A stretch of DNA of 64,000 bases. Source: Methanosarcina sp. UBA5. Its GTDB lineage: Archaea; Halobacteriota; Methanosarcinia; Methanosarcinales; Methanosarcinaceae. The DNA is taken from assembly GCF_002505485.1 (NCBI RefSeq), contig NZ_DAVG01000123.1:1-64000 (forward strand), given 5' to 3'. Position numbers and translations under genes: made by a program. A model generated the notes under the pieces. It had not been told where the DNA came from and did no database searches. It saw nothing but the letters and a program-made list of their open reading frames with translations. Positions 41,051 to 49,790 of the stretch are shown here, in pieces (position 1 is the stretch's first letter; each line of letters opens with the position of its first letter).

Positions 41051-41852
41051 AAACGAAAAAGTCGTCAGATGAAAAAAACAGAAACCAGTGAAGAAAGCGA
41101 TGAGGAGCGGGGAAAGGATTGTAGAACCCCTCTCCTCCCATGGAATGAAAGAAACCGATTTTTCGGCTCTTCAATATAAACCGGCATTCTGAAGGTGGTG
41201 ATTGCCGGCTTCGAAAATACGTTTTAAAATGTAAGGTTTGTTCGCTTTTACACGATATTAAATAGAACTTTGGGATATTTATACTATGTGCTGTGATAGC
41301 AGATAGTATGTTAGCACAACTCAATTAATACGAAATCCAGAAAACTATCGGTTTTCGAGAGAATATATATTATTCCAACTTTGAGAGTCCTCACAGGAAC
41401 AGGAAAATCAAATCAATTTTCTTATGAGAGATAGTGGAAAGAAAAAGATATGAGTCCTTTCTTTTGACAAAATCTACCACCTTAATTTGCGGATTTCAAT
41501 AAAATATTCAGGACTTTTACCCACTTTTAAAAACTCTCATTTAAATTTTAGATACTACTTTAAAATATATTGAACAAATAACATCCATTGATAAATAAAG
41601 CCCTGATTTAAATTTTAAGATATATGCTTTAGAACATATTGAATAAATCTGGTTAACAGTCACTTTTTATACAGAGTTATTGATACTCTACGCATGATAA
41701 CGTATTTCGTATCAAGCTGGAACGCTTGATATTGCAGTTTAATATAACACTCATTTTTAATTAAAGAATAAAAAGTAGTATACTTTAAAATAAGAATAGA
41801 CGAATTTTAAGGCGAGAATAGAAAATATGCCTTTATTGTATCATAAAAGGGA
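41051..41852. other. 800-base intergenic region
   Basis: No gene is seen. A GC-richer piece (41095-41215) follows the ThiN gene; the remainder is AT-rich with several TATA-like runs before the UspA gene, none of which stands out. Confidence 0.4.
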
Positions 41853-42302
41853 GTGGATAGAACGGAAGAAAATCATTTCAAAAGAATTCTGATCGCAACC
41901 GACGGCTCGAAGAATGCAAAAAGAGCGGCTTCTTATGGAGTGAATCTCGCAAAGATAGCAAGTGCTGAAGTGCATGCCCTTTATGTAATCTCAACTCAAC
42001 ATGCAGTAACTACCCGGACGGTTAAGGGCTGGAGCGAAGGATTTGAAGAATGTCTTACGAATAAGGGGAGAGTTGCAATTGATGATGTGGAAAAACTGGG
42101 GAAAGAAGCCGGGGTTAAAGTTAAACCCGCGTTCCTGAAAGGCATTCCTGCTGTAAAGATCCTTGAATATGCACAGGAAAACAATATTGACCTTGTAGTA
42201 ATGGGCACACAGGGCTTTACAGGCATCAAAAAATTCCTGATCGGCAGTGTTGCAGAAAAGGTCGTAAGGCACTCAAGGATTCCAGTAATGGTTATTCGGT
42301 GA
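41853..42302 (+). CDS. Universal stress protein, UspA family
   Basis: The 149-residue single-domain UspA protein has the ATP-binding type signature: N-terminal KRILIATDGSKNAKRAASYG and the G-x2-G-x9-G-S motif in MGTQGFTGIKKFLIGSVAEK. ATP-binding family members dimerise and act in stress signalling or persistence; the specific role is unknown. The start is GTG at 41853; the AGGGA just before it is unusually close. T-rich runs after the stop (TTGTTCTTCGATTTGTTTTA and repeats) probably end the transcript. It converges with the PspA pair. Confidence 0.85.
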   Translation: MDRTEENHFKRILIATDGSKNAKRAASYGVNLAKIASAEVHALYVISTQHAVTTRTVKGWSEGFEECLTNKGRVAIDDVEKLGKEAGVKVKPAFLKGIPAVKILEYAQENNIDLVVMGTQGFTGIKKFLIGSVAEKVVRHSRIPVMVIR

Positions 42303-42414
42303 ACGCAGGCCCTTAAGGCCTGCTAATTCTTTAATTCAGTGCCGGAAAATTGTTCTTCGATTTGTTTTAAGGCTTGTTCTTAGATTTGTTCTTAGTTATT
42401 CATAGATCACAGCT

Positions 42415-42693
42415 TTAATCTTCAAAGATTCCTGAACCTTTAAAGACATCTCTTGCTTCCTCAAGGCTCAGATCCTCAGGGGGTACGATAATGTCGGATT
42501 CCAGAAGTTCTTCCGCTTCAATCGGCTCCCCTTTTTCCTTTATTTTGGAGATCAATCTGGCAAGTTCTCTTCGGAATTCCTCGTTTTTTCCTTCCTCAAC
42601 CAGATCCACAATCCGGTTATCAATCTGGTTCAGCTCGTCACAGAGAGCTTCAGGTGCCCTGTACTGGCCTTCACCCATAATCCTGATTATCAA
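42415..42693 (-). CDS. PspA-associated protein PspAA
   Basis: 92 residues matching the PspAA family: MIIRIMGEGQYRAPEALCDE, LNQIDNRIVDLVEEGKNEEF and a C-terminal segment IIVPPEDLSLEEARDVFKGS. It follows the PspA gene with two bases between and is probably translated from the same message. Family members accompany PspA/IM30 proteins in many archaea and bacteria and are thought to take part in the membrane-stress response. No enzymatic motif is present. Confidence 0.82.
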   Translation of the reverse strand: MIIRIMGEGQYRAPEALCDELNQIDNRIVDLVEEGKNEEFRRELARLISKIKEKGEPIEAEELLESDIIVPPEDLSLEEARDVFKGSGIFED

Positions 42694-42695
42694 CT

Positions 42696-43448
42696 TCAGA
42701 CCCCCTTTCTTTCTCCCGTACCTTCTTCCCCGGTTCTCGCTTTCTCAGGCTCTTTTCCGGCTTCGGCCTTAAGTCTGGCAAGTTCTGATTCTACATTGCT
42801 CTGAGCACTAATTTTTGCAAGTTCCCGATCAATGTCGTCCCTGCCACCTGTGAGGTCTTCGAGTGTGCCAGCTTCCATAAGCTCATCAATTGCCTCAGCC
42901 CGAGCTTTCATTTCTTCGGTTTTATTTTCAGCCCTTTCGAGCGCAAGGCCTACATCCGCCATTTCTTCGCTTATCCCTGTAACGGATTCATTTATTTTCA
43001 CCTGGGCTTCAGCAGCCGAGTACTGAGCTTTAATTGACTCTTTCCGGGTTCTGAAAATCTCCACTTTAGTTGAAAGTCGCTTTTCCGAGGCTATCAGTTT
43101 TTCTTGCTGCTTCTCGAGCTCTGCAATTTCCCTATCGATCCCCTCGACCTGCTGCGCAAGAGCGGCTTTTCTCTCAAGAGCCAGCCTTGCAAGGTCCTCC
43201 CTGCCAGCGGCAACTGCATCTTTTGCCTGTTTTTCAAGCTTGTCCGTATTTTGAACCAGTTTTGCACGCTGGAGCTCGAGGCGCTTTTTTGAGCTTGTAA
43301 CTTCCGCAACTCCTCTCTTCACGTTCTGGAGCAATTCGAGCTGTCTCTCATAGGAATAGTCCAGCGTTTCCCGTGGGTCTTCCATCCTGTTAAGCACTGT
43401 ATTCATCTTTGATTTAAATACTGTCTCCATCCTTTTGAATAATCCCAT
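42696..43448 (-). CDS. pspA: PspA/IM30 (Vipp1) family membrane-stress protein
   Basis: 250 residues, nearly all alpha-helical coiled coil, of the PspA/IM30 ESCRT-III-like superfamily. The start MGLFKRMETVFKSKMNTVLN is the amphipathic membrane-binding helix 0; DPRETLDYSYERQLELLQNV is the conserved helix 1. Long charged helices run to about residue 200, followed by an acidic, low-complexity tail (KEPEKARTGEEGTGERKG). Such proteins assemble into rings and rods that stabilise damaged membranes. AAGGGG lies before the ATG, and PspAA follows directly. Confidence 0.9.
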   Translation of the reverse strand: MGLFKRMETVFKSKMNTVLNRMEDPRETLDYSYERQLELLQNVKRGVAEVTSSKKRLELQRAKLVQNTDKLEKQAKDAVAAGREDLARLALERKAALAQQVEGIDREIAELEKQQEKLIASEKRLSTKVEIFRTRKESIKAQYSAAEAQVKINESVTGISEEMADVGLALERAENKTEEMKARAEAIDELMEAGTLEDLTGGRDDIDRELAKISAQSNVESELARLKAEAGKEPEKARTGEEGTGERKGV

Positions 43449-43780
43449 GTATTTTCCCCTTTGCTTTTTTTAAAGATTTCAAGCCGAATAGATCTGAGGC
43501 TTTCATGCTTTCTTTATTATTCCTGACAAATCCTTTCCGGCACCTCATCCGCATTTCTGGTATCCTACTGTCTATTTGTTTTCATTGGAGTAATATAATT
43601 AGCTTACCTATATTTCTATCTATAAATCATCTCCATAATCAAATATTTCTCTTTTTGAATAATATATATCTCTCCCAGAATCAAACTTTTCTTTTCCCGA
43701 ATCAAATAGATCTCTTTTCGGGTTTGCTTATTTAAATAAAAACATTTTATAAACATGTAATTATATACAATAAGATATTC
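43449..43780. other. Divergent promoter region between pspA and the V4R regulator
   Basis: No gene is seen. Bases 43640-43730 have repeated CT-rich pieces (AAATATTTCTCTTTTTGAAT, CAAACTTTTCTTTTCCCGAA, CAAATAGATCTCTTTTCGGG). TTATATACAA at 43761-43770 is a possible TATA box. Confidence 0.4.
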
Positions 43781-43796
43781 TTCGTGGGTGCGCGAA
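43781..43796. promoter_or_regulatory. Inverted repeat resembling an MsvR box
   Basis: TTCGTGGGTGCGCGAA has hexamer arms TTCGTG and CGCGAA around a 4-base spacer, five of six positions being complementary. As I recall it, the site reported for MsvR regulators is TTCGTA-N4-TACGAA. The repeat lies 40 bases before the start of the V4R regulator gene and next to its TATA box (TTTATATA, 43800-43807), a placement that suits autoregulation. Confidence 0.55.
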
Positions 43797-43835
43797 CGAT
43801 TTATATATTCTAAATGCAACTTATCTAAAGATATT

Positions 43836-44573
43836 ATGGCAAAATCTGAGAGTAAAACAGAATTTTTTTATAATGAAAAAGAACTGGTAGCAATAGGCAG
43901 TCCTGTTAAACTTCAGATCCTTAATTTGCTCAGGGAAGAACCCAGGTCGTTTGATGAAATCGTAAAATCTACAGCAAAAGCCAAATCAACTGTTTCCGTA
44001 CACCTTAACAATCTCAGATCGTGCGAGCTTGTAGAAGAAAACTTTGACCCAAAAGATCGCCGCCGAAAGATTTATTCTCTCACTTCCCGCTACATGGGCT
44101 GCTCTCAGGAACCTTTCATCGAGCATTACAGGAGTTTACTGGAAAAAGCTCCTGAGTACGGAAACGATAGGTTCTGCTTTGTAGAAATGCTGCTCCATGC
44201 GCTTTACTTTGGCTTTGGAGCATACGGAATTGACAATTCCCCGGTTATAAAAGCGATAGGAAACGATCTTGGAAGATCTATTTCCCCCATTTTTGAATCC
44301 GAAACCCCTGAGGAACTCCTGAAGGAAATCGGGGATTTTCTGGAATTCCAGGGGAAATGCCGGGTTACCGTACTTGTAGATCTTCTTGCTCTGCAGATTG
44401 AAGACGATTTCAAAGCCAGATCAATACCGGTTATAGGAAAACCCTTCTGCACCTTAAGAGAAGGCATTATTGAGGGAATTCTTAAAGGAAAGCTCGATAA
44501 GGAGTACAGAGTTACCGAGACCGAGTGCTATGGATCAGGGCATGAACACTGCCTTTTTAAGATAACAATATAA
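43836..44573 (+). CDS. MsvR-like ArsR-type regulator with V4R domain
   Basis: 245 residues from ATG 43836 (MAKSESKTEFFYNEKELVAI). The first 90 residues are an ArsR-like winged helix (GSPVKLQILNLLREEPRSFD, KSTVSVHLNNLRSCELVEEN). The rest is a V4R small-molecule/redox domain ending in TECYGSGHEHCLFKI, with Cys231 and Cys238 seven apart and further cysteines at 175 and 205. This layout is that of MsvR, the methanogen redox-sensing repressor/activator. An earlier start at 43788 would run through the promoter. A TATA box at 43800-43807 puts the transcript start at or near the ATG, so the message is likely leaderless. Several paralogues exist in the genus, so MsvR itself is not certain. Confidence 0.78.
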   Translation: MAKSESKTEFFYNEKELVAIGSPVKLQILNLLREEPRSFDEIVKSTAKAKSTVSVHLNNLRSCELVEENFDPKDRRRKIYSLTSRYMGCSQEPFIEHYRSLLEKAPEYGNDRFCFVEMLLHALYFGFGAYGIDNSPVIKAIGNDLGRSISPIFESETPEELLKEIGDFLEFQGKCRVTVLVDLLALQIEDDFKARSIPVIGKPFCTLREGIIEGILKGKLDKEYRVTETECYGSGHEHCLFKITI

Positions 44574-44727
44574 ATTTGTTTCTCTTTCTAACAGTATTAC
44601 ATGTGAATTATTATTAATAATTCCGGGTTTTAAGCCGCGCCCTATTCTCAAAACCAACTGGCTTACAATATTTCCCGGGCTAGCTCTTTTTTTCGAGCTT
44701 TACCCTATTTTTCCTCAAGGCAAGCTG

Positions 44728-45423
44728 TCAGCGAGCTGCTCCGACTACTACTCCCATCTCGGATTTCAGGCGAGGTCCTATCGCTGCAACTATACCAGGC
44801 CCATCGGTTTTTTCCCGGCACACAATTGCATGTTCCAGCAGCCCCAGCCGCTCGATTTCGTAAATATCCCTTCCATGACCTGTTTTTTTAATTGCGCTTT
44901 TGATTTCCGAGCGGGTTGCTCCGTTAACAGTTACCCTATCAGTAGCTGCCTTTTTCCAACTCCACCAGATATCAAGCTGCTTTTTGGTGAAGCGAGCTTT
45001 TAAATTCTTATTAGCCTCAATAATCTCTACTTCAGCTGGCAAATGGGGTATAAGGCCGAATCTTGAGGCAAGTTGTTTTGGTTTTCCGCTCCCTAGAGCT
45101 TTCAGCTCCCCGGTTTCAACTCTTACAGGCACACCAATATTGACCAGAAAAGCATCCTCTCCGAAAGCCTGGAGAAAACCCAAGTATACCTTTCCGGGTT
45201 CAGCTTTTTCGGCAGGTGTCCCATATCTGGAGGTCAGCAAATTTGCAGATACTTCTTCATCCTCCCCTTCAAGGGTGAACTCGGCCCAGTTTTCAGGGGT
45301 AATAGAAATCTCAACTTTTACTTCAAGCTCATTCAATTCATTCTCAACCAGGGTTTTCAAAAGCCCAGCCATCCTTTCCCGGTTCTTTCCGTAAATATGC
45401 TGGAGGGTTACAACTTTTATCAT
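44728..45423 (-). CDS. DUF2110 family protein
   Basis: 231 residues of the archaeal DUF2110 family: MIKVVTLQHIYGKNRERMAG, LTSRYGTPAEKAEPGKVYLG, IGVPVRVETGELKALGSGKP and a C-terminal RLGLLEHAIVCREKTDGPGI. A basic region ARFTKKQLDIWWSWKKAATD suggests nucleic-acid contact. Family function is not established. It follows a winged-helix gene in the same direction (57 bases) and converges with the V4R regulator. Confidence 0.75.
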   Translation of the reverse strand: MIKVVTLQHIYGKNRERMAGLLKTLVENELNELEVKVEISITPENWAEFTLEGEDEEVSANLLTSRYGTPAEKAEPGKVYLGFLQAFGEDAFLVNIGVPVRVETGELKALGSGKPKQLASRFGLIPHLPAEVEIIEANKNLKARFTKKQLDIWWSWKKAATDRVTVNGATRSEIKSAIKKTGHGRDIYEIERLGLLEHAIVCREKTDGPGIVAAIGPRLKSEMGVVVGAAR

Positions 45424-45479
45424 ATTCTTCCGACCAATTCTCTCTTCTGCTCTGTTTTTACCGGGAACTGAATTATTCC

Positions 45480-46100
45480 TCAGCTCCTGAGGTAAGTTTC
45501 CAGAAGCTCCTCACTTTTTTCCAGAGCTAAGGTGACAGTCTCACTAATGGGGCTTTCTGCCCTTTCAATCTGGTTCTGAAGTTTTTTAATATCCCGACTG
45601 TAAGGGCCAAGTTTACGGGAAATTGTATCTTTGCTATCTCCCTGCTCTATTGCATCCCTATGGATCCTTTCGATTTTATTCCTAAGTTTTTGAATCTTCT
45701 CAAGAATTTCGGCATTCAAAGAGTCAAGATCTTCTGCCTTTTCAGGTTCCTTACCGCCTTCCTCTTCTGCAGCTTTTTCCCCTTCAAGACCTGTATCTCG
45801 GGACTCCTCTTTCTTATTCTTCGAAGGCTCCTCTTCAATTAGATCACTGAACTCTTTAAGGGCAGCTTCGACCTCTCTTCCATATTCCGTAAGTTCGACA
45901 AATTTTATCCGCCCCTCGAATGTGAATCTTATAAGCCCGCACTGTTCCATTTTTGCCAGGATCCTCGTTGTATGGGCAAAGGTAGAGTCTATCTCTTTAG
46001 AAATAACAGATGCATATGTCTTTCCCATCGAGCCTATAAACAGTAGCGCACGAGTGGGTTTTTCCTGCAAAAATAACTTTTCTGGATTTTCGTCGGACAT
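45480..46100 (-). CDS. Winged-helix DNA-binding protein
   Basis: 206 residues. The N-terminal 75 form a MarR-like winged helix (FIGSMGKTYASVISKEIDST, HTTRILAKMEQCGLIRFTFE, KFVELTEYGREVEAALKEF). A very acidic linker (EEEPSKNKKEESRDTGLEGE and on) joins it to a C-terminal coiled coil (LDSLNAEILEKIQKLRNKIE). It is probably a transcription regulator, perhaps dimerising through the coiled coil; its targets are unknown. DUF2110 follows in the same direction and trm1 precedes it by about 150 bases. Confidence 0.75.
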   Translation of the reverse strand: MSDENPEKLFLQEKPTRALLFIGSMGKTYASVISKEIDSTFAHTTRILAKMEQCGLIRFTFEGRIKFVELTEYGREVEAALKEFSDLIEEEPSKNKKEESRDTGLEGEKAAEEEGGKEPEKAEDLDSLNAEILEKIQKLRNKIERIHRDAIEQGDSKDTISRKLGPYSRDIKKLQNQIERAESPISETVTLALEKSEELLETYLRS

Positions 46101-46253
46101 AATATCACACTGGAATTTTTTTTGGCGGATTACTTCTGGATCTAAGTCAAAGCGCTTTAAGTATCCTTCAATGGTTTATATAATACTGGGACAATATAAT
46201 ACTGGGACAGTTTATAATCAGCATTTTTATTTCTGCAGTTTTTACCTCGGAAC

Positions 46254-47420
46254 TCATCCTGAAAGCGCCCTGATTATCTCCTTTATTTCTGTAATAGGCG
46301 CATCGGTTCGGAATGAAGTGCCGCTGAAATGAGTCCTTGATGCTTCAAATCCGTTGGCTTTAAGGGCTTCTACCAGGGTTTCTATTCCGGTTGCAGAAGC
46401 TCCAAGTTCTTTACAGATCACATGCTGATCATAGAACATCGGGATATCGAGTTCGTCCCTGCAGAAAGTAATTATTTTTTTTGCTTTATCCTTTGTGTTT
46501 AGAGGATGCACTTCAAGTTCGGAAATAACTTCATCACAGAATGCCCGTTCTCTGAACGGTCCAAGCCATAAAGGGCCTGCAATTTGTGTGAAAGCCCCGC
46601 AAACAGGGCATTCCTTTTCGATATGTACTGCAAGTCCGTACACCGGTTTTCGAAACCCGCATTTCGGACAATGAATGCTGAAGCCCATTGACTTTAGAGT
46701 TCGGTCAGTCTGTTTTGTTCCAGGGAGAACTTCGAGATAAGTACGAACATAGTGGCGCGTCACATGGGAAAGCAGGGGTACCATTCCTTTTTCATGCTTT
46801 GCAAGCTCTCTAGCACAGGCTCCCAGGAGAACTCGAAGTCCCATTTCACTGTGATATTCCGTGTTAAGGGGTATAGCCGCATATTTCCGTATCCCGGCTT
46901 TCAGGTGGGCCCCGCATAAGGGAGCTGTATCCGTTGCCGTAACCGACAGCAGATTCCGAACTGAGGCCGATGCTGCGTCCAGGAAAGGCGAAGGAGTGCC
47001 AAAAGGATCGATGTCCACGATATGGAATTTTTGCTCGTGAAGCAGCACATTTGCACTCTTGCGGGTAGCCAGGGTTTGTTCCTCAAGCCCATTAATTTTT
47101 ATATTTTCCTTTATAAGTTCAAACGCTTCAGGACTCCAGTCATTCATGGTCGCATGGATTCCGACTTCTCCCGCAATCCGAAGCCCCCTTATCCCTGACG
47201 CTGAGAAAGCGTCCACATAACGGACTTCTTCCCTGAGAAGCTCTTTTCTCGAAAGAAGCTTTTCCACAAATGCAGCCGTAGCTGCAACATTAATATCGCG
47301 GTTAAGCTCCATCTCCGGATTGTAAAAAACCGGAGCTGCCGAGGGAGGGAAGGTTGCATCCGGAGGCGGTACCGGAACTGAAACCTTTGTTGTGCCTTCG
47401 ACTATAGTTTGATATGTCAT
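46254..47420 (-). CDS. trm1: tRNA (guanine26-N2)-dimethyltransferase Trm1
   Basis: The 388-residue SAM-dependent enzyme makes N2,N2-dimethylguanosine at position 26 of tRNA (some archaeal forms also act at position 10). Key segments are PVFYNPEMELNRDINVAATA, SAM-binding DAFSASGIRGLRIAGEVG, the catalytic IVDIDPFGTPSPFLDAA, and a C-terminal zinc ribbon (CPKCGFRKP and CPVCGAF). Length is typical for archaea. The upstream neighbour is a broken lipoprotein gene in the same direction, 24 bases away. Confidence 0.93.
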   Translation of the reverse strand: MTYQTIVEGTTKVSVPVPPPDATFPPSAAPVFYNPEMELNRDINVAATAAFVEKLLSRKELLREEVRYVDAFSASGIRGLRIAGEVGIHATMNDWSPEAFELIKENIKINGLEEQTLATRKSANVLLHEQKFHIVDIDPFGTPSPFLDAASASVRNLLSVTATDTAPLCGAHLKAGIRKYAAIPLNTEYHSEMGLRVLLGACARELAKHEKGMVPLLSHVTRHYVRTYLEVLPGTKQTDRTLKSMGFSIHCPKCGFRKPVYGLAVHIEKECPVCGAFTQIAGPLWLGPFRERAFCDEVISELEVHPLNTKDKAKKIITFCRDELDIPMFYDQHVICKELGASATGIETLVEALKANGFEASRTHFSGTSFRTDAPITEIKEIIRALSG

Positions 47421-47444
47421 TTGAAACTGCTATACTTTGGGATC

Positions 47445-48115
47445 TTATTTTACAGTGATGGTCGTCTGCATTTGAGGATAACCTTTTACACTGAAATTGT
47501 AACTTCCGGGCTCATTGAATGTATACTTCATGTTACTTCCACACGCAAGCCTTTGATCCTCGAAAAGACGCTCCCTGCTGGTCAGGGTAAGCACACTGGA
47601 TTCCTGGTAATTCCTCCAAATAACCGTATCTCCTATATTGATTTTCAGGCTTGAAGGGATCATAAGATAATTCTTAAGCCTTACAAAATGTGACATCGGT
47701 GAGGTTCCGCTAGGCTGGACGGCCCCAGTTCGCTCCCCTTTCCCGGTCCAGACTTCTGTTTTCTTCATTTCAGATTCATCTGGAATTCTAGAAGTTCCCT
47801 TTTCTTTCGGAGTGCTCAATTCTGCCTGCTTTTCCGTTTTTGCCGGTGTTTCAAGCTCTTTCTGTGTTATCCTTTCTTCCTGTTTTTCCGTTTTCCGGTG
47901 TCCACATTTTTCCTTCAGTTTCCGTCCCTTCCGTTGTCCACGTTTCTACCTGTACTCCTTTGGGTGTTTTCACTTCTCTTTGTCTTTGCGCGCCTCTGAA
48001 CTGCCGCCTGCCTCTCAGTCTTCTTTTTCATTCTTCTTCTCGTCTTCCGAGCTCAGGCAGCCTGAAATTATTACTGATAGGACTATCAGGAGTAAAATTA
48101 TTTTTTTGTTGTCAA
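47445..48115 (-). pseudogene. Lipoprotein with cupredoxin-like domain, frame broken in the linker
   Basis: The 3' part (from 47819) encodes a 124-residue piece with a beta-sandwich domain (HFVRLKNYLMIPSSLKINIG, DTVIWRNYQESSVLTLTS, MKYTFNEPGSYNFSVKGYPQ). The 5' part in another frame is a fine lipoprotein start: TTG at 48115 after GGGGGAGGGGA, then KKIILLLIVLSVIISGCLSS with a lipobox cysteine, ending at TGA after 35 codons. Between them the Thr/Glu-rich linker is readable piecewise in changing frames (TPKGVQVETWTTEGTETEGK, then TQKELETPAKTEKQAELSTP). At least two or three frameshifts separate start and domain. The paralogue at 48582-49148 is intact. Confidence 0.65.
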
Positions 48116-48581
48116 TCCCCTCCCCCTTGTTGTTAACCTACCTTTTGTATTCCTAGTTTAATATAAGCCTTTTATAAATAATAATGCTTTCTTAGAACAG
48201 TCCGTTAAGCCGGAGTTATTTTTGAAGCAAGGGCACGAATTTTGGGTGATAAGTACTGATCGGGATATATAATATAAAATTATTTTAGTGTTATTTTATA
48301 TACAGTTTAGAAAAGAAACTATAGCTCTGAAGGCCTCAGAAAAGGCCATGTACATATCAGAAGATGCAAAAAAGGTATTCTTGCCCAAAGAAGTCCCTAT
48401 TTAAAAAATGTGATGAAAATAGATTTGCCAGGAAATTTTATCGGCCGAAATTTTATCGGCCTTTCCTGCAAAATCCGTGTCCTTGTTTTTTAAACCCTCT
48501 TCAGAATGATGGAACTAATTAGAGTATCTCATTAAGCCCGGTCCTCTGAACTTTCGACTCTTCAGTTTCAGGAACTATTTA
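48116..48581. other. Intergenic region between lipoprotein paralogues
   Basis: No gene is seen. GCCAGGAAATTTTATCGGCC at 48428-48447 and AAATTTTATCGGCCTTTCCT at 48451-48470 form overlapping direct and inverted repeats of AAATTTTATCGGCC. Promoter elements for the upstream lipoprotein gene are not clear. Confidence 0.35.
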
Positions 48582-49148
48582 TCATGGCTCAGCTACATTA
48601 ACAGTAACATTCATTCTGGGCTGGCCGACAACGTTGAAATGGTAGTCTCCGGTCCTGTTGAAGGTATATGTAAAAGCACGTTTGTACACAAGTTTTGTGT
48701 CCTCAAAGAGCTTTTCTTCACTTACGAGGGTAAGAACCCTTTTTGGGCTGTCTTCCATATTTATCCAAGAAATTGATTCTCCCTTTTTTATATCAAGACT
48801 TGAAGAACTTACTCTTTTATTGATCAGTCTTAACAGATAAGGAGTTTCCTTAATTTCAGTAGTTGAGACATTGAGTCTTCCATTCCCTCCTGAAGTTATA
48901 TTTTTTTCTAATTTTTCGTTCTCTTTTGAGGTTACATTTTCTTCTGAGGTTACGTTTTCTTCAGATGTTTCGTTTTCTCCGGCAGTTATATTTTCTTCAG
49001 GTGTTTCTGTGACAGTTGTATTTTCCACAGGAGTTACTGTTTCTTCAGGGGTTGCATTTTTCTCTGTTGAGGGCTGTTCATTCCCTATGCATCCTGAAAG
49101 TAAAACGGCGCCGAATATAAGAAGCAGCACAATTATTTTTGTTTTCAT
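48582..49148 (-). CDS. Cupredoxin-like lipoprotein
   Basis: 188 residues. MKTKIIVLLLIFGAVLLSGC is a lipoprotein signal peptide with lipobox LSGC, so the protein is anchored outside the membrane. A Thr/Glu/Asn-rich linker with SEENVT-type repeats covers about residues 25-95. The C-terminal 85 residues are a plastocyanin-like beta sandwich (VSSSSLDIKKGESISWINME, YTFNRTGDYHFNVVGQPRMN). The usual copper ligands (a Cys and two His near the end) are absent, so copper binding is doubtful. Similar domains occur in archaeal surface proteins. It is a tandem paralogue of the broken gene at 47445-48115. Confidence 0.75.
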   Translation of the reverse strand: MKTKIIVLLLIFGAVLLSGCIGNEQPSTEKNATPEETVTPVENTTVTETPEENITAGENETSEENVTSEENVTSKENEKLEKNITSGGNGRLNVSTTEIKETPYLLRLINKRVSSSSLDIKKGESISWINMEDSPKRVLTLVSEEKLFEDTKLVYKRAFTYTFNRTGDYHFNVVGQPRMNVTVNVAEP

Positions 49149-49790
49149 CTTATTCCCCGCATCTTGCGATTGTGAAATTTAGGAAATCCACAGATCAAAT
49201 AAAAATCTTATGTAATTTTAAGCTAATATTCAGGTTGAAGCTTAACCGTTTAGGTTTTATTGAATTATTAACCTCTATTGATTTTACTTAACCTTAAAAC
49301 CTTTATTGACCTTTTGAGTCTCAGTGCTTCTTAGTATAGTCTTTGTTTAAGGAATTTCAAATCTTATTGTTCTTTTTTAAGATTATCCGTACTTATTTAT
49401 CCGTACTTATAAATGTATTTTTTACTTTTTAAAGTGCTTTTTACTTTCTAATATATTTTAATATAGTTCTTCCTTTTCAATAAGTATTTTAGTATCCATC
49501 TTGCTTTTTAATAAACTTTTAAATACTCCTTCTACTTTTATCAAATTGTTTTTTTTAAGCAAGTACTCTTCTTAATATATCTCAGCTCGCTTCCATACTC
49601 CTTACCAGTTCAAGATTAACTTTTATATAATTTTACTATTCTGTATATATATAAAGATGCTCACGTTAAGCAGTAATTCAGGTCCACAAACATCAATTAT
49701 AGGATTGTGAGCACAGTAGTTTGATCCAAATTTCGAGCATGAGATCATAAGATCACTTATAATGAAAACAAAAATCCGTGTCAGAACTGT
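49149..49790. other. 640-base AT-rich intergenic region
   Basis: No gene is seen. Bases 49380-49580 repeat CTTTTTA- and TATTTTT-like pieces without clear units. No promoter stands out. Confidence 0.35.

Noticed and set aside
43505..43735. 76-codon open frame before the V4R regulator
   Set aside because: It consists of CT-rich repeats in a promoter region, with a low-complexity Leu/Phe/Ser product.
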